The notes under the pieces are model-generated. The model saw only the letters and a program-made list of their open reading frames with translations, was not told where the DNA came from and did no database searches. DNA of 64,000 bases from Pleomorphovibrio marinus (lineage in GTDB: Bacteria; Bacteroidota; Bacteroidia; Cytophagales; Cyclobacteriaceae). Positions 15,252 to 25,410 of this stretch are shown one piece after another (within the stretch, counting starts at the first letter, position 1; every line of letters starts with the position of its first letter). The stretch spans positions 1 to 64,000 of the forward strand of contig NZ_QCXY01000013.1 of assembly GCF_003347495.1 (NCBI RefSeq), read 5' to 3'. The position numbers and the translations under genes are program-made.

Positions 15252-16934
15252 ATGAGCAACTCTAAGAAATATAGCTGGGAAGTAAGTGATAATCAGGAGA
15301 ATCCTGGTTCAATGGCCATGCTTTATGCCACGGGCCTTTCTGATGAAAAGATGAAGCAACCCTTTGTGGGGGTTGCAAGCTGTGGGTATGAAAGCAACCC
15401 GTGCAACATGCACCTGAATGATTTTGCCAAAGCCATCAAGGATTCAACTGTAAAATCCAAGCTTACTGGTTTAGTCTTTAACACCATAGGAATTAGCGAT
15501 GGCATTTCTATGGGCACTGCAGGCATGCGGTACAGCCTTCCTTCTCGCGAAATCATCGCGGACTCTATCGAATCTTTTATCCTAGGCCATTCCTTCGATG
15601 GGGTGGTGGTAGTGGCTGGATGCGACAAAAACATGCCTGGGGCAGTAATGGGCATGCTCAGGGTAAACAGGCCTGGGATCATGGTGTATGGAGGGACGAT
15701 AAGGTCTGGAAAATATAAAAACGAAAAGCTCAACTTGGTTTCTGCTTTTGAGGCATATGGCAAGAAGATCAAAAATGAGATAAATGACGAAGATTACATG
15801 GGCGTAATCAAAAACGCCTGTCCTGGAGCTGGTGCCTGTGGGGGTATGTACACTGCCAATACCATGTCATCTGCCATAGAGGCCATGGGGCTTTCTCTGC
15901 CATACAGCAGTACCAACCCCGCCACCTCCCCAGAAAAACGAAAAGAATGTGATGAGGTAGGTAATTTTATCTCCCAATTATTAGAGAAAAATATCAAGCC
16001 AAAGGACATTGTCACCAAGAAAAGCCTGGAAAATGCAGTGAGGGTGGCTGTATCATTAGGGGGAAGTACCAATGCGGTATTGCACCTATTGGCCATCGCT
16101 AAAACAGCAGGAGTGGAGTTCAACCTGGAGGATTTTAAAAAAATCAATGCCGAAACCCCATTATTGGGGGATTTTAAACCCAGTGGGAAATATCTTATGG
16201 AAGATTTGCACCTTCAGGGAGGATTACCCGCCTTTATGCGGTATCTGCTGGACAATGGGATGCTGCACGGAGACTGCCTCACCGTAACAGGGAAAACCCT
16301 AGCGGAAAACCTTGCGGAGATAGCACCGGTAAAACCTGAAAAAGGTGGGGTAATATATCCTCTTGAGGATCCCATTAAAGAATCCGGCCACCTATGTATT
16401 TTGTCTGGCAACCTTGCTCCGGAAGGAGCAGTGGCGAAAATTTCCGGAAAGGAGGGAAAATCCTTTACTGGCAAGGCAAAAGTGTATGATAGTGAACAAG
16501 AGGCGAATGATGCCATGAAGAACCATAAAGTAGAAAAAGGAGACGTAGTGGTGATCCGATACATAGGTCCTAAGGGTGGGCCTGGCATGCCGGAAATGCT
16601 AAAGCCCACTTCCATCATCATCGGTACCGGTTTGGGTGCGGATGTGGCATTGATTACGGATGGTAGATTTTCGGGAGGCACTCACGGATTCGTGGTAGGG
16701 CACATTACCCCTGAAGCCTTTATGGGCGGGCCTATAGGGCTGTTAAAAGACGGAGACATCATTACCATCAACTCCGAAGATTTGAGCATTTCCTGTGAGG
16801 TTTCAGAGGAAGAATTCGAAAAAAGGAGAAAAAATTGGAAAAACAAGGACTTGTCCCATTTAAGTGGAACGTTAAAAAAATATTCTCAGTTAGTTTCTAC
16901 AGCATCTGAGGGATGTGTTACTGATAATGGTTAA
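15252..16934 (+). CDS. ilvD: Dihydroxy-acid dehydratase
   Basis: 560 residues. Dehydrates 2,3-dihydroxy-isovalerate and -methylvalerate to the 2-oxo acids that precede valine and isoleucine. The iron-sulfur cysteines are visible as Cys51 (SNPCNMHL), Cys124 (VAGCDKNMPG) and Cys196 (PGAGACGGMYTANTMSSA). The C-terminal motifs GPKGGPGMPEML and DGRFSGGTHGFVVGHI are standard for IlvD. First structural gene of the nine-gene operon, 32 bases past the attenuator terminator. Confidence 0.97.
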   Translation: MSNSKKYSWEVSDNQENPGSMAMLYATGLSDEKMKQPFVGVASCGYESNPCNMHLNDFAKAIKDSTVKSKLTGLVFNTIGISDGISMGTAGMRYSLPSREIIADSIESFILGHSFDGVVVVAGCDKNMPGAVMGMLRVNRPGIMVYGGTIRSGKYKNEKLNLVSAFEAYGKKIKNEINDEDYMGVIKNACPGAGACGGMYTANTMSSAIEAMGLSLPYSSTNPATSPEKRKECDEVGNFISQLLEKNIKPKDIVTKKSLENAVRVAVSLGGSTNAVLHLLAIAKTAGVEFNLEDFKKINAETPLLGDFKPSGKYLMEDLHLQGGLPAFMRYLLDNGMLHGDCLTVTGKTLAENLAEIAPVKPEKGGVIYPLEDPIKESGHLCILSGNLAPEGAVAKISGKEGKSFTGKAKVYDSEQEANDAMKNHKVEKGDVVVIRYIGPKGGPGMPEMLKPTSIIIGTGLGADVALITDGRFSGGTHGFVVGHITPEAFMGGPIGLLKDGDIITINSEDLSISCEVSEEEFEKRRKNWKNKDLSHLSGTLKKYSQLVSTASEGCVTDNG

Positions 16935-16940
16935 AGAATT

Positions 16941-18635
16941 ATGGAATATTCTAAAATTAGGGGCGCAGACATTGTAATCAAATCCCTGATAGCCGAAAAT
17001 GCCAAATATATTTTCGGTTACCCAGGAGGGGCTATCATGCCTGTATATGATGCCTTGTACGATTATGTGGATCAAATCAAACATATTCTCACCAGACATG
17101 AGCAAGGAGCCATTCATGCCGCTCAGGGATATGCGCGGGTCTCCGGAAAGGTAGGAGTCTGTATTGCCACCTCAGGACCGGGGGCCACTAACCTTATCAC
17201 CGGCCTTGCTGATGCCATGATTGATAGTACCCCTTTGGTTTGCATCACGGGACAAGTCCCCTCCCACCTGCTGGGAACGGATGCTTTTCAAGAAACCGAT
17301 GTGGTGGGCATATCCATGCCTGCCACCAAGTGGAACATACAGGTACAAAAAGTGGAAGATATAGCTCCCGCCATAGCCAGGGGCTTTCAGATAGCTAGGT
17401 CTGGCAGACCAGGACCGGTTCTGATTGATATTACTAAGAATGCTCAGGTGAGTGAGGGTGAATTTAATTACGTGCCCTGTTTGAACATTCGTTCCTACAA
17501 GCCTTACCCAAAATTAGATGACAAAGCCATCCAGGCCGCAGCTGCTATAATTAACAAAGCAGAGAGGCCATACGTGCTGTATGGGCAGGGGGTGGTTTTA
17601 GGCAAAGCGGAAAAGGAACTTAATGCGTTCTTGGAGAAGTCCGGAATTCCAGCGGCATGTACCTTGTTGGGTACAGGTGCCATTTCTGAATCTCACCCAA
17701 ACTATGTGGGTAAATTGGGGATGCATGGGAATTACGCTCCTAACATGTTGACTAACAAGTGTGATGTTTTGATCGCAATAGGCATGCGTTTTGACGATAG
17801 GGTGACAGGTGACCTTTCCAGATATGCCAAGCAGGCGAAGGTGGTGCACTTGGAACTTGACCCCGCAGAAATTGACAAAAATGTGAAATGCGATGTGCCA
17901 ATTTTGGGGGATTGCAAGGAATCCCTGGAAAAACTCACCAAAGCCGTAGACAAAAAGACCTATACTAGTTGGCTTGAAAAATTCAGGGAACTGGAAGCGG
18001 AGGAAAAACGAGTGGTTGTGGGAAATGACTTGCTGCCCACCAAGGAGGGTCTTACCATGGGAGAGGTCATACGGCATATCAACGAATTCAAGGCAGAAGA
18101 TGCCATCTTGGTTACCGACGTGGGGCAGCACCAAATGGTAGCTTGGAGATATTTCCAATATAATCAATCTCGCACCCAGGTTACTTCCGGGGGGCTGGGA
18201 ACGATGGGTTTTGCCCTTCCTGCTGCTTTGGGAGCCCAACTGCACGATTTTAATAGGCAGGTAATTTGTGTGGTGGGAGATGGAGGTATTCAGATGACCA
18301 TTCAGGAACTCGGTACCATCATGCAGACCAAGGCTCCAGTGAAAGTTGTTCTTTTGAATAACAACTTTCTGGGCATGGTAAGGCAGTGGCAACAGCTGTT
18401 TTTCGACAAGCGCTATTCCTTTACGGAGTTGGAGAACCCGGATTTCCTCAAAATTGCAGAAGCCTATCGCATCAAGGCGCAAAAAGTGGAGAAAAGGGAT
18501 GGCCTGAGAGAAGCCGTTGCAGAAATGTTTATACACGATGGCCCCTATTTCTTGGAGGTAGCAGTAGAAAAAGAGGATAATGTGTTCCCGATGATTGCTT
18601 CAGGCACCTCGGTGGAAGATATTAGACTGAGCTAA
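16941..18635 (+). CDS. ilvB: Acetolactate synthase, catalytic large subunit
   Basis: 564 residues. Condenses pyruvate with pyruvate or 2-oxobutyrate. Three-domain thiamine-diphosphate enzyme: the activating Glu54 in LTRHEQGAIHAAQGYAR, the central FAD/DHS-like domain (about residues 190-330), and the TPP-Mg motif GDGGIQMTIQEL...NN (about residues 445-475). QETDVVGISMPATKWN is the usual acetolactate synthase sequence. Starts 6 bases after ilvD; the regulatory subunit follows after 13 bases. Confidence 0.97.
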   Translation: MEYSKIRGADIVIKSLIAENAKYIFGYPGGAIMPVYDALYDYVDQIKHILTRHEQGAIHAAQGYARVSGKVGVCIATSGPGATNLITGLADAMIDSTPLVCITGQVPSHLLGTDAFQETDVVGISMPATKWNIQVQKVEDIAPAIARGFQIARSGRPGPVLIDITKNAQVSEGEFNYVPCLNIRSYKPYPKLDDKAIQAAAAIINKAERPYVLYGQGVVLGKAEKELNAFLEKSGIPAACTLLGTGAISESHPNYVGKLGMHGNYAPNMLTNKCDVLIAIGMRFDDRVTGDLSRYAKQAKVVHLELDPAEIDKNVKCDVPILGDCKESLEKLTKAVDKKTYTSWLEKFRELEAEEKRVVVGNDLLPTKEGLTMGEVIRHINEFKAEDAILVTDVGQHQMVAWRYFQYNQSRTQVTSGGLGTMGFALPAALGAQLHDFNRQVICVVGDGGIQMTIQELGTIMQTKAPVKVVLLNNNFLGMVRQWQQLFFDKRYSFTELENPDFLKIAEAYRIKAQKVEKRDGLREAVAEMFIHDGPYFLEVAVEKEDNVFPMIASGTSVEDIRLS

Positions 18636-18648
18636 ACCTAAAGACTAG

Positions 18649-19146
18649 ATGAAGAGATATACAATTTCTGTATTTACAGAAAACTTTATAGGTATTCTTA
18701 GCAGAATTACCGTAATATTTACCAGGCGCGGTATCAATATTGATGGGTTTACTGCTTCTGAGAGTAGAGAGGAAGGCATATACAGGATCACTATAGAAGT
18801 CACCACAAGCGAAGAGCAAATCATACAGCTTTCCAAGCAAATTGACAAGATCATAGATGTGATCAAAGCCTTTTACTATACAGATGAGCAAATGGTTTTT
18901 CAGGAGATCGCCCTATATAAGATTCCTATAGAAAATTTGGACCCTGGTTTGGAGCGTGTTATTCGCCAACACAACGCCAGGATCATTTCTGCGGAGAAGG
19001 ACTTTGTGGTCATTGAGTTGACCGGGCACAAGGAGGACACGCAGGACTTACTCGAAGTTTTAAAAGGCTTTGGGGTTTTGGAATTTGTGCGCAGTGGAAG
19101 GGTTGCAGTAGCCAAGCCCATGGAAACCATTGACAAATATTTATAA
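18649..19146 (+). CDS. ilvN: Acetolactate synthase, small regulatory subunit
   Basis: 165 residues. N-terminal ACT domain (residues about 3-78: YTISVFTENFIGILSRITVIFTRRGINIDGF), which binds valine for feedback inhibition in this family, and a C-terminal domain (about 85-165) that stimulates the large subunit (GLERVIRQHNARIISAEKDFVVIELTG). Directly follows ilvB. The symbol ilvH would be equally fair. Confidence 0.94.
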   Translation: MKRYTISVFTENFIGILSRITVIFTRRGINIDGFTASESREEGIYRITIEVTTSEEQIIQLSKQIDKIIDVIKAFYYTDEQMVFQEIALYKIPIENLDPGLERVIRQHNARIISAEKDFVVIELTGHKEDTQDLLEVLKGFGVLEFVRSGRVAVAKPMETIDKYL

Positions 19147-19183
19147 CATATAACATTCTAACACACATATTTAACAAACTATT

Positions 19184-20227
19184 ATGAAACTGAAATTCGG
19201 TACAGTTGAGGAAAACGTTGTCACAAGAGAGGAATTTCCTTTGGAAAAAGCCCAGGAGGTTTTAAAAGATGAAGTAATCGCCGTTTTGGGGTATGGTGTT
19301 CAAGGCCCCGGTCAGGCGCTGAACCTTAAAGACAATGGATTTAACGTAATCGTAGGTCAGAGGAAAGGTTCCAAAACTTGGGATAAGGCTGTAGCGGATG
19401 GTTGGGTACCCGGAGAAACCCTTTTTGAGTTGGAAGAAGCCTGCGAAAGAGGAACGATTCTTCAATTTTTGCTTTCAGATGCCGGCCAAATCGCATTGTG
19501 GCCCACTGTTAAGAAGCACCTAAGTCCAGGTAAAGCCCTGTATTTCTCTCATGGTTTCGGCATCACCTATAAAGACAAGACTGGGATAGAGCCCCCAAAG
19601 GATGTGGATGTCATTTTAGTGGCTCCAAAAGGTTCTGGAACTTCCTTGAGAAGGATGTTTGTTGAAGGAAGAGGATTGAACTCCTCCTATGCCATCTTTC
19701 AGGATGCGACCGGAAAAGCAAAGGACAGGGTAGTAGCCTTAGGAATTGGTGTAGGTTCAGGTTACCTGTTCGAAACGGACTTCTACAAAGAGGTGACTTC
19801 AGATCTTACTGGAGAAAGGGGCACCTTAATGGGAGCGATCCAGGGAATCTTTGCCGCCCAGTATGAGGTACTTAGGGCCAATGGCCACACGCCTTCCGAG
19901 GCTTTTAACGAAACGGTGGAAGAACTTACCCAGAGTTTGATGCCCTTGGTGGCCGAAAATGGGATGGATTGGATGTATGCCAATTGTTCTACCACTGCTC
20001 AAAGGGGTGCATTAGACTGGTGGAAACCTTTTAGGGATGCCACAAAGCCTGTTTTTGAGGAATTGTACAACAGTGTGAAGACTGGAAAAGAGGCCAGCAA
20101 GTCCATTGAATCCAACAGTAAGTCTGACTACAGGGTGAAATTGGAAGAGGAATTGAAAGAGCTCAGGGAATCAGAAATGTGGCAGGCAGGTGCAACAGTC
20201 CGAAAATTGAGACCAGAAAACAATTGA
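19184..20227 (+). CDS. ilvC: Ketol-acid reductoisomerase
   Basis: 347 residues. Isomerises and reduces acetolactate and acetohydroxybutyrate with NAD(P)H. N-terminal Rossmann domain with [17 protein letters not shown] and the cofactor-selecting loop [10 protein letters not shown] (Arg/Lys/Ser suggest NADPH). Knotted C-terminal domain with the metal-binding acidic residues in [23 protein letters not shown] and [16 protein letters not shown]. The GVQGPGQ form of the loop is the variant seen in Bacteroidota. 37 bases after ilvN. Confidence 0.96.
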   Translation: MKLKFGTVEENVVTREEFPLEKAQEVLKDEVIAVLGYGVQGPGQALNLKDNGFNVIVGQRKGSKTWDKAVADGWVPGETLFELEEACERGTILQFLLSDAGQIALWPTVKKHLSPGKALYFSHGFGITYKDKTGIEPPKDVDVILVAPKGSGTSLRRMFVEGRGLNSSYAIFQDATGKAKDRVVALGIGVGSGYLFETDFYKEVTSDLTGERGTLMGAIQGIFAAQYEVLRANGHTPSEAFNETVEELTQSLMPLVAENGMDWMYANCSTTAQRGALDWWKPFRDATKPVFEELYNSVKTGKEASKSIESNSKSDYRVKLEEELKELRESEMWQAGATVRKLRPENN

Positions 20228-20228
20228 T

Positions 20229-21737
20229 ATGACAGAAAAGCTTTGGGTATTTGATACGACGCTAAGAGATGGGGAGCAAGTACCTGGATGCCAATTAGAC
20301 ACCAGGGAGAAAATCATTGTAGCCCAAGCCTTGGAAGCTTTGGGTGTGGATGTACTGGAAGCAGGGTTTCCTGTTTCCAGCCCCGGGGATTTCAAGTCTG
20401 TTCAGGAAATATCCAAGGCCGTGTCGAATCCTACCATTTGTGCCCTTTCCAGGGCGGTAGAGAAGGACATAGAGGTAGCCGCTGACTCCCTGCGCTTTGC
20501 CAAAAAAGGCAGGATTCACACAGGCATAGGAGTCTCCGGCTACCATATTCAACACAAGCTCCGAAGTACCCCTGAGGCGGTACTGGAAAGGGCGGTAAAG
20601 GCGGTAACTTTTGCCAAGAACCTAGTAGATGAGGTGGAATTTTATGCCGAAGACGCAGGTAGGGCAGACAAAGATTATTTGGCCAAAATTATTGAAGCTG
20701 TGATTAAGGCAGGTGCCAAGGTGGTAAATATCCCGGACACCACCGGGTATTGCCTGCCCGTTCAATATGGGGCTTTGATCCGGTTCTTGAAAGAAAACGT
20801 AAGTAACATCGACCAGGCCATTATTGCCACCCACTGTCACAACGACTTGGGGTTGGCAACGGCAAACACCCTTTCCGGGGTGGAAAATGGTGCCAGACAA
20901 GTGGAAGTCACCATGAACGGCATCGGTGAAAGGGCAGGAAACACTTCCTTGGAAGAAGTAGTAATGGCCATAAAATGCCATTCGGAAATTCCCGTTCATA
21001 CTGATATTGTTACCAAGAAAATCTACGAGACCAGCCGTATCATATCCAAACTCATGAACATGCCCATACAGCCCAACAAGGCTATCGTGGGCAAAAATGC
21101 CTTTGCGCATTCCTCTGGTATCCATCAAGACGGAGTACTGAAATTCAGGGAAAACTATGAGATCATTGACCCTAAAGATGTAGGAGTGGAGGAATCCTCC
21201 ATCGTACTTACAGCCAGAAGTGGAAGAGCGGCATTGAAACACCACTTGAACTTACTTGGCTTCCCTGTGGAGGGAGAAAAGCTCAATGAGATTTACGAAC
21301 GTTTCCTGGAACTGGCAGACACCAAAAGGGACATAGGGAGAAAGGAACTTTTGTCCCTAATTGGGGAGCAGATGGATCATTCGCTCCTTGTTGAGATTCA
21401 GGACATCTCCTACCAAGGTGCCGAAGGAAAAGAAGCTAATGCTGAAGTGACGCTGGAAATGGGAGATAAAGTACTTACGGGAAGCTCTAAGGGAAATGGA
21501 CCGGTAGATGCCGTGATCAAATCTATCAAACAGCTCATCGAACACAAAGTGATATTGGATGAATTCCTCATCCAAGCCATGACAAAAGGGAGTGACGATG
21601 TATGCAAGGTACATATGCGTATCATGCATGAGGGAAAACCCTATTATGGGTTTGCTTCTGAAACCGACATCGTATTGGCCTCGGCAAGGGCCTTTGTGGA
21701 TGCCTTAAACAAGCTGCCAATAAAAGCGACAAATTAA
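20229..21737 (+). CDS. leuA: 2-isopropylmalate synthase
   Basis: 502 residues. First committed step of leucine synthesis, acetyl-CoA plus 2-oxoisovalerate. The TIM-barrel start [16 protein letters not shown] carries the substrate Arg-Asp pair, and the metal ligands HCHND are in [21 protein letters not shown]-terminal LeuA regulatory domain (about residues 385-500), which in this family binds leucine. It begins 1 base after the ilvC stop. A second, divergent member of the family (23827) shares the operon and looks like citramalate synthase. Confidence 0.95.
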   Translation: MTEKLWVFDTTLRDGEQVPGCQLDTREKIIVAQALEALGVDVLEAGFPVSSPGDFKSVQEISKAVSNPTICALSRAVEKDIEVAADSLRFAKKGRIHTGIGVSGYHIQHKLRSTPEAVLERAVKAVTFAKNLVDEVEFYAEDAGRADKDYLAKIIEAVIKAGAKVVNIPDTTGYCLPVQYGALIRFLKENVSNIDQAIIATHCHNDLGLATANTLSGVENGARQVEVTMNGIGERAGNTSLEEVVMAIKCHSEIPVHTDIVTKKIYETSRIISKLMNMPIQPNKAIVGKNAFAHSSGIHQDGVLKFRENYEIIDPKDVGVEESSIVLTARSGRAALKHHLNLLGFPVEGEKLNEIYERFLELADTKRDIGRKELLSLIGEQMDHSLLVEIQDISYQGAEGKEANAEVTLEMGDKVLTGSSKGNGPVDAVIKSIKQLIEHKVILDEFLIQAMTKGSDDVCKVHMRIMHEGKPYYGFASETDIVLASARAFVDALNKLPIKATN

Positions 21738-21740
21738 TAA

Positions 21741-23165
21741 ATGATGGAAAAGAAAACATTATTTGATAAAATATGGGATGCTCACGTAGTGAAATCCATC
21801 CCCAACGGACCTGATGTTTTCTTCATAGATAAGCATTTTATCCATGAAGTGACTAGTCCTGTGGCTTTTCTCAATTTGGAGAAGAGAGGGACTGGGGTGA
21901 TGTTTCCGGAGAGGACCATTGCTACTCCAGACCATAACGTTCCTACTATTGACCAGGAAAAAACCATTAAAGACGAGCTCTCCAGGATGCAGGTGGAAAA
22001 GCTCCGACAAAATTGCAAAAAGCATGGCATAGAACTTCATGATTTGGGAACTGACCATCATGGAATCGTTCATGTGATCGGCCCTGAACTTGGCGTTACC
22101 CAACCTGGTATGACCATTGTGTGTGGCGACAGCCATACTTCCACCCATGGAGCATTTGGTACCATCGCATTTGGAATAGGTACCTCCGAGGTGGAGATGG
22201 TTCTTGCTACCCAGTGCATCATGCAGTCCAAGGCTAAAAAGATGCGCATCACTGTAGATGGAGAACTTGGAAAAGGGGTGACATCCAAGGATATTATCTT
22301 GTATATCATTTCCAAGATTTCTGCGAGTGGTGGTACAGGGTATTTTATCGAATATGCAGGAAGTGCCATTCGGAACCTTAGCATGGAAGCCCGTATGACC
22401 ATCTGTAATATGAGCATCGAGATGGGGGCAAGGGGAGGCCTTATTGCTCCGGATGAAACGACCTTCGAATACCTTAAGGGAAAAAGATATACGCCAAAAG
22501 GGGAAGAATGGGAAAAAGCCTTGGCCTACTGGAAATCCTTAAAGACAGATGATGGAGCCCAATTTGACTTGGAATACCACTATGATGCAGAGGATATCGA
22601 GCCAATGATCACCTACGGCACCAATCCTGGTATGGGTATTAAGGTGAAAGACCCTATCCCTACCACCGATGGCATGGACACCAGCACAAAAAAGTCTTAT
22701 TTGAAGTCATTGCAATACATGGGCTTTAATCCAGGTGAGCCTATGAAGGGCAAGAAAATCGATTATGTCTTTGTGGGGAGCTGCACCAATGGCCGGATTG
22801 AAGATATCCGTTCGGTAGCCCAATTTGTAAAAGGAAAGAAAAAGGCAGACAATATCACGGCATGGATTGTACCCGGCTCAAGGGAGGTAGAAAAGAAAGC
22901 CATAGAAGAGGGCTTGGTAGCAATTCTGGAAGAGGCCGGTTTTAAGTTGAGACAGCCGGGTTGTTCGGCCTGTCTGGCGATGAATGACGACAAAATCCCT
23001 TCTGGAAAGTACGCTGTCTCCACATCCAATAGAAACTTTGAAGGAAGACAGGGTCCCGGATCCAGGACGCTCCTGGCTAGTCCCCTGACGGTGGCCGCAG
23101 TAGCCATCAGAGGAGAAGTGACCGACCCTAGAGAATTGTTTGAAGAATCACCTATCCTAATTTGA
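21741..23165 (+). CDS. leuC: 3-isopropylmalate dehydratase, large subunit
   Basis: 474 residues. Aconitase-family isomerase acting with LeuD on 2-isopropylmalate and probably also on citramalate. The 4Fe-4S ligands lie in [16 protein letters not shown] and in [13 protein letters not shown]. Other aconitase motifs: [33 protein letters not shown]. Starts 3 bases after leuA; leuD follows 8 bases later. Confidence 0.96.
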   Translation: MMEKKTLFDKIWDAHVVKSIPNGPDVFFIDKHFIHEVTSPVAFLNLEKRGTGVMFPERTIATPDHNVPTIDQEKTIKDELSRMQVEKLRQNCKKHGIELHDLGTDHHGIVHVIGPELGVTQPGMTIVCGDSHTSTHGAFGTIAFGIGTSEVEMVLATQCIMQSKAKKMRITVDGELGKGVTSKDIILYIISKISASGGTGYFIEYAGSAIRNLSMEARMTICNMSIEMGARGGLIAPDETTFEYLKGKRYTPKGEEWEKALAYWKSLKTDDGAQFDLEYHYDAEDIEPMITYGTNPGMGIKVKDPIPTTDGMDTSTKKSYLKSLQYMGFNPGEPMKGKKIDYVFVGSCTNGRIEDIRSVAQFVKGKKKADNITAWIVPGSREVEKKAIEEGLVAILEEAGFKLRQPGCSACLAMNDDKIPSGKYAVSTSNRNFEGRQGPGSRTLLASPLTVAAVAIRGEVTDPRELFEESPILI

Positions 23166-23173
23166 AAGTAAAC

Positions 23174-23764
23174 ATGGCTTACGATAAATTTAATGTATTG
23201 ACTAGCACCGTAGTACCTTTGGCAGAGGAAAACGTGGATACGGATCAAATCATCCCGGCGAGGTTTCTTAAGGCCACGGAACGAAAAGGCTTTGGGGACA
23301 ACCTGTTTAGGGACTGGAGATATGATAGCGAGGGTAAACCTAAAAAAGACTTCGTGCTCAATGATCCAACTTACAGTGGCAAAATCCTGCTTTCCGGAAA
23401 AAACTTTGGTTCCGGCTCCAGTAGGGAACATGCCGTTTGGGCCCTCTACGATTATGGGTTCAGGTGCGTGGTTTCCAGTTTCTTTGCCGACATCTTTAAA
23501 AATAACTGTTTGAATATTGGTGTACTGCCCGTTACGGTTACCCCTGCATTTGCCGATGAGATGTTCCAAGAGGTGGAGAAGGATCCCAAAACTGAAGTAA
23601 AAGTGGATATTGATGCGCAGACCATCACCCTGCTTTCCACAGGAAGAAGCGAATCTTTTGACATCAATGTCTACAAGAAAGAAAACATGAAGAACGGATT
23701 TGATGATATCGACTACTTGCTTAATATAAAAGAGGATATTGTTAAATTTACCGAGAAGGCATAA
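23174..23764 (+). CDS. leuD: 3-isopropylmalate dehydratase, small subunit
   Basis: About 196 residues. Swivel-domain partner of LeuC. Motifs: EENVDTDQIIPARFLK near the start and GKNFGSGSSREHAVWALYDYGFRCVVSSFFADIF. I start it at the ATG giving MAYDKFNVL, because the upstream in-frame TTG would overlap leuC and adds non-conserved residues. A 62-base gap follows before cimA, the longest within the second half of the operon. Confidence 0.94.
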   Translation: MAYDKFNVLTSTVVPLAEENVDTDQIIPARFLKATERKGFGDNLFRDWRYDSEGKPKKDFVLNDPTYSGKILLSGKNFGSGSSREHAVWALYDYGFRCVVSSFFADIFKNNCLNIGVLPVTVTPAFADEMFQEVEKDPKTEVKVDIDAQTITLLSTGRSESFDINVYKKENMKNGFDDIDYLLNIKEDIVKFTEKA

Positions 23765-23826
23765 TAAATACTCTGTTTCTTTAGGTGTTGGCATAATTTT
23801 ATCAGGGAACCGCATAAACAGCAAAA

Positions 23827-25410
23827 ATGAGTAATCAATCACGAATAGAAATCATGGATACCACCCTGAGGGATGGCGAACAAACCTCAGGGGTGTCCTT
23901 TCTACCTTCAGAAAAACTTCAGATAGCAAAATTGCTACTTGAAGAATTGAAAGTGGATAGGATAGAGGTGGCTTCCGCCCGTGTTTCTGAGGGGGAGTTA
24001 GAGGGAGTAAAAAAGATCACTCGCTGGGCTAAAGAAAAAGGTATCTTGGAACAAATCGAGGTGCTTGGTTTTGTGGACACCCCGATGTCGGTGGACTGGA
24101 TGGTAGAATCCGGGGCAAAGGTCTTGAACTTATTGACCAAAGGTTCATTGAATCACCTTACCCACCAGCTAAAAAAGACGCCAGAACAGCATTTTGAGGA
24201 AATCGAAGCCTGTATTACCTATGCCATCAGCCATGGGATATCCGTGAACGTGTACCTGGAGGACTGGAGCAACGGCATGCGAAACTCAAAAGACTTTACG
24301 CTTGCCCTGATCCATTTTCTTGGAGGGCTTCCAGTAAAGCGTATTATGCTCCCAGACACCCTAGGTTTGTTGCAACCAGTGGAGGTGAGTCAATTTATGG
24401 ATGAGATCACTTCCAAATTCCCGGATTACCATTTTGATTTCCATGCGCACAATGACTACGACCTTTCTGTGGCAAACGTGTTACAGGCCGTAAAAGGTGG
24501 GGCCAGAGGAATTCATACCACTGTAAATGGGCTAGGGGAAAGAGCTGGAAACGCTCCACTGGAATCGGTAGTGGCTGTACTTAAGGATTTCGGGAATTGC
24601 AAACTCAGTGTGAACGAAAGTAAAATCTACCGTATCAGCAAGTTGGTCGAACAGTTTTCAGGCCTTCATATTCCGTCCAATAAGCCGGTGGTTGGAGAAA
24701 ATGTTTTTACCCAAACAGCGGGCATTCACGCTGATGGGGACAACAAGAAAAACCTCTATTACAGTGACCTGGATCCGGAGCGTTTCGGAAGAATACGTAA
24801 ATACGCCTTGGGGAAAACCTCCGGTAAAGCCAATATCCTTAAAAACCTCAATGAACTGGGCATCTCCTTAGAACCTGAGGAGCTAAAGAAGGTTACCCAA
24901 AGAATCATTGAGCTTGGGGACAGAAAAGAAAGAGTCACCACAGAGGACTTGCCATACATCATCGCCGATGTGCTACAAAACAACAGCATCAAAACGGATA
25001 TCTGCATTGATGGCTATCACATGGTGCATTCAAAAGGACTCAAGCCATCTGTACAGTTAAGAATGAAAATACATGACCAGTTCTATGAGCAAAATGCCTC
25101 TGGAGACGGTCAGTACGATTCCTTCATGAGGGCCTTAAAGAAAATTTATAAGTCCCTTAACAAGGCACTTCCAAAGCTGACTGACTTCCATATCAGCATC
25201 CCCCCCGGTGGCAAAACTGATGCCTTTGTGGAGTGTGTGATTACTTGGGATTATGGCAAAATTTTCAAGACCAAAGGTCTGGATAGTGACCAGACCATTG
25301 CGGCCATGAAAGCCACGGAAAAAATGTTGAATATTATAGAACAATTAAACCAAACAAAATCAGAAAAAAACAATCCTTATGGAAATGAATATAGCCTTAT
25401 TGCCCGGTGA
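23827..25410 (+). CDS. cimA: Probable (R)-citramalate synthase
   Basis: 527 residues; LeuA-type TIM barrel with a C-terminal LeuA regulatory domain (about residues 395-510). It resembles Leptospira interrogans citramalate synthase more closely than Leu[37 protein letters not shown] and NVYLEDWSNGMRNS match it almost word for word. Residues aligning with those described as setting pyruvate specificity there (Leu81, Leu104, Tyr144) are Leu80, Leu103 and Tyr143; the catalytic Arg15, Asp16 and Glu145 are also present. It would make citramalate from pyruvate and acetyl-CoA, leading to 2-oxobutyrate through LeuCD and LeuB. Usually annotated only as a 2-isopropylmalate synthase-like protein. Its end overlaps leuB. 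Confidence 0.82.
   Translation: MSNQSRIEIMDTTLRDGEQTSGVSFLPSEKLQIAKLLLEELKVDRIEVASARVSEGELEGVKKITRWAKEKGILEQIEVLGFVDTPMSVDWMVESGAKVLNLLTKGSLNHLTHQLKKTPEQHFEEIEACITYAISHGISVNVYLEDWSNGMRNSKDFTLALIHFLGGLPVKRIMLPDTLGLLQPVEVSQFMDEITSKFPDYHFDFHAHNDYDLSVANVLQAVKGGARGIHTTVNGLGERAGNAPLESVVAVLKDFGNCKLSVNESKIYRISKLVEQFSGLHIPSNKPVVGENVFTQTAGIHADGDNKKNLYYSDLDPERFGRIRKYALGKTSGKANILKNLNELGISLEPEELKKVTQRIIELGDRKERVTTEDLPYIIADVLQNNSIKTDICIDGYHMVHSKGLKPSVQLRMKIHDQFYEQNASGDGQYDSFMRALKKIYKSLNKALPKLTDFHISIPPGGKTDAFVECVITWDYGKIFKTKGLDSDQTIAAMKATEKMLNIIEQLNQTKSEKNNPYGNEYSLIAR

Noticed and set aside
17598-18536. A 312-codon open frame antisense to ilvB
   Set aside because: Shadow frame of a conserved gene; no recognisable domain.
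22763-23842. A 359-codon open frame antisense to leuC-leuD
   Set aside because: It spans two well-defined genes on the other strand and the leuD-cimA gap; shadow frame.
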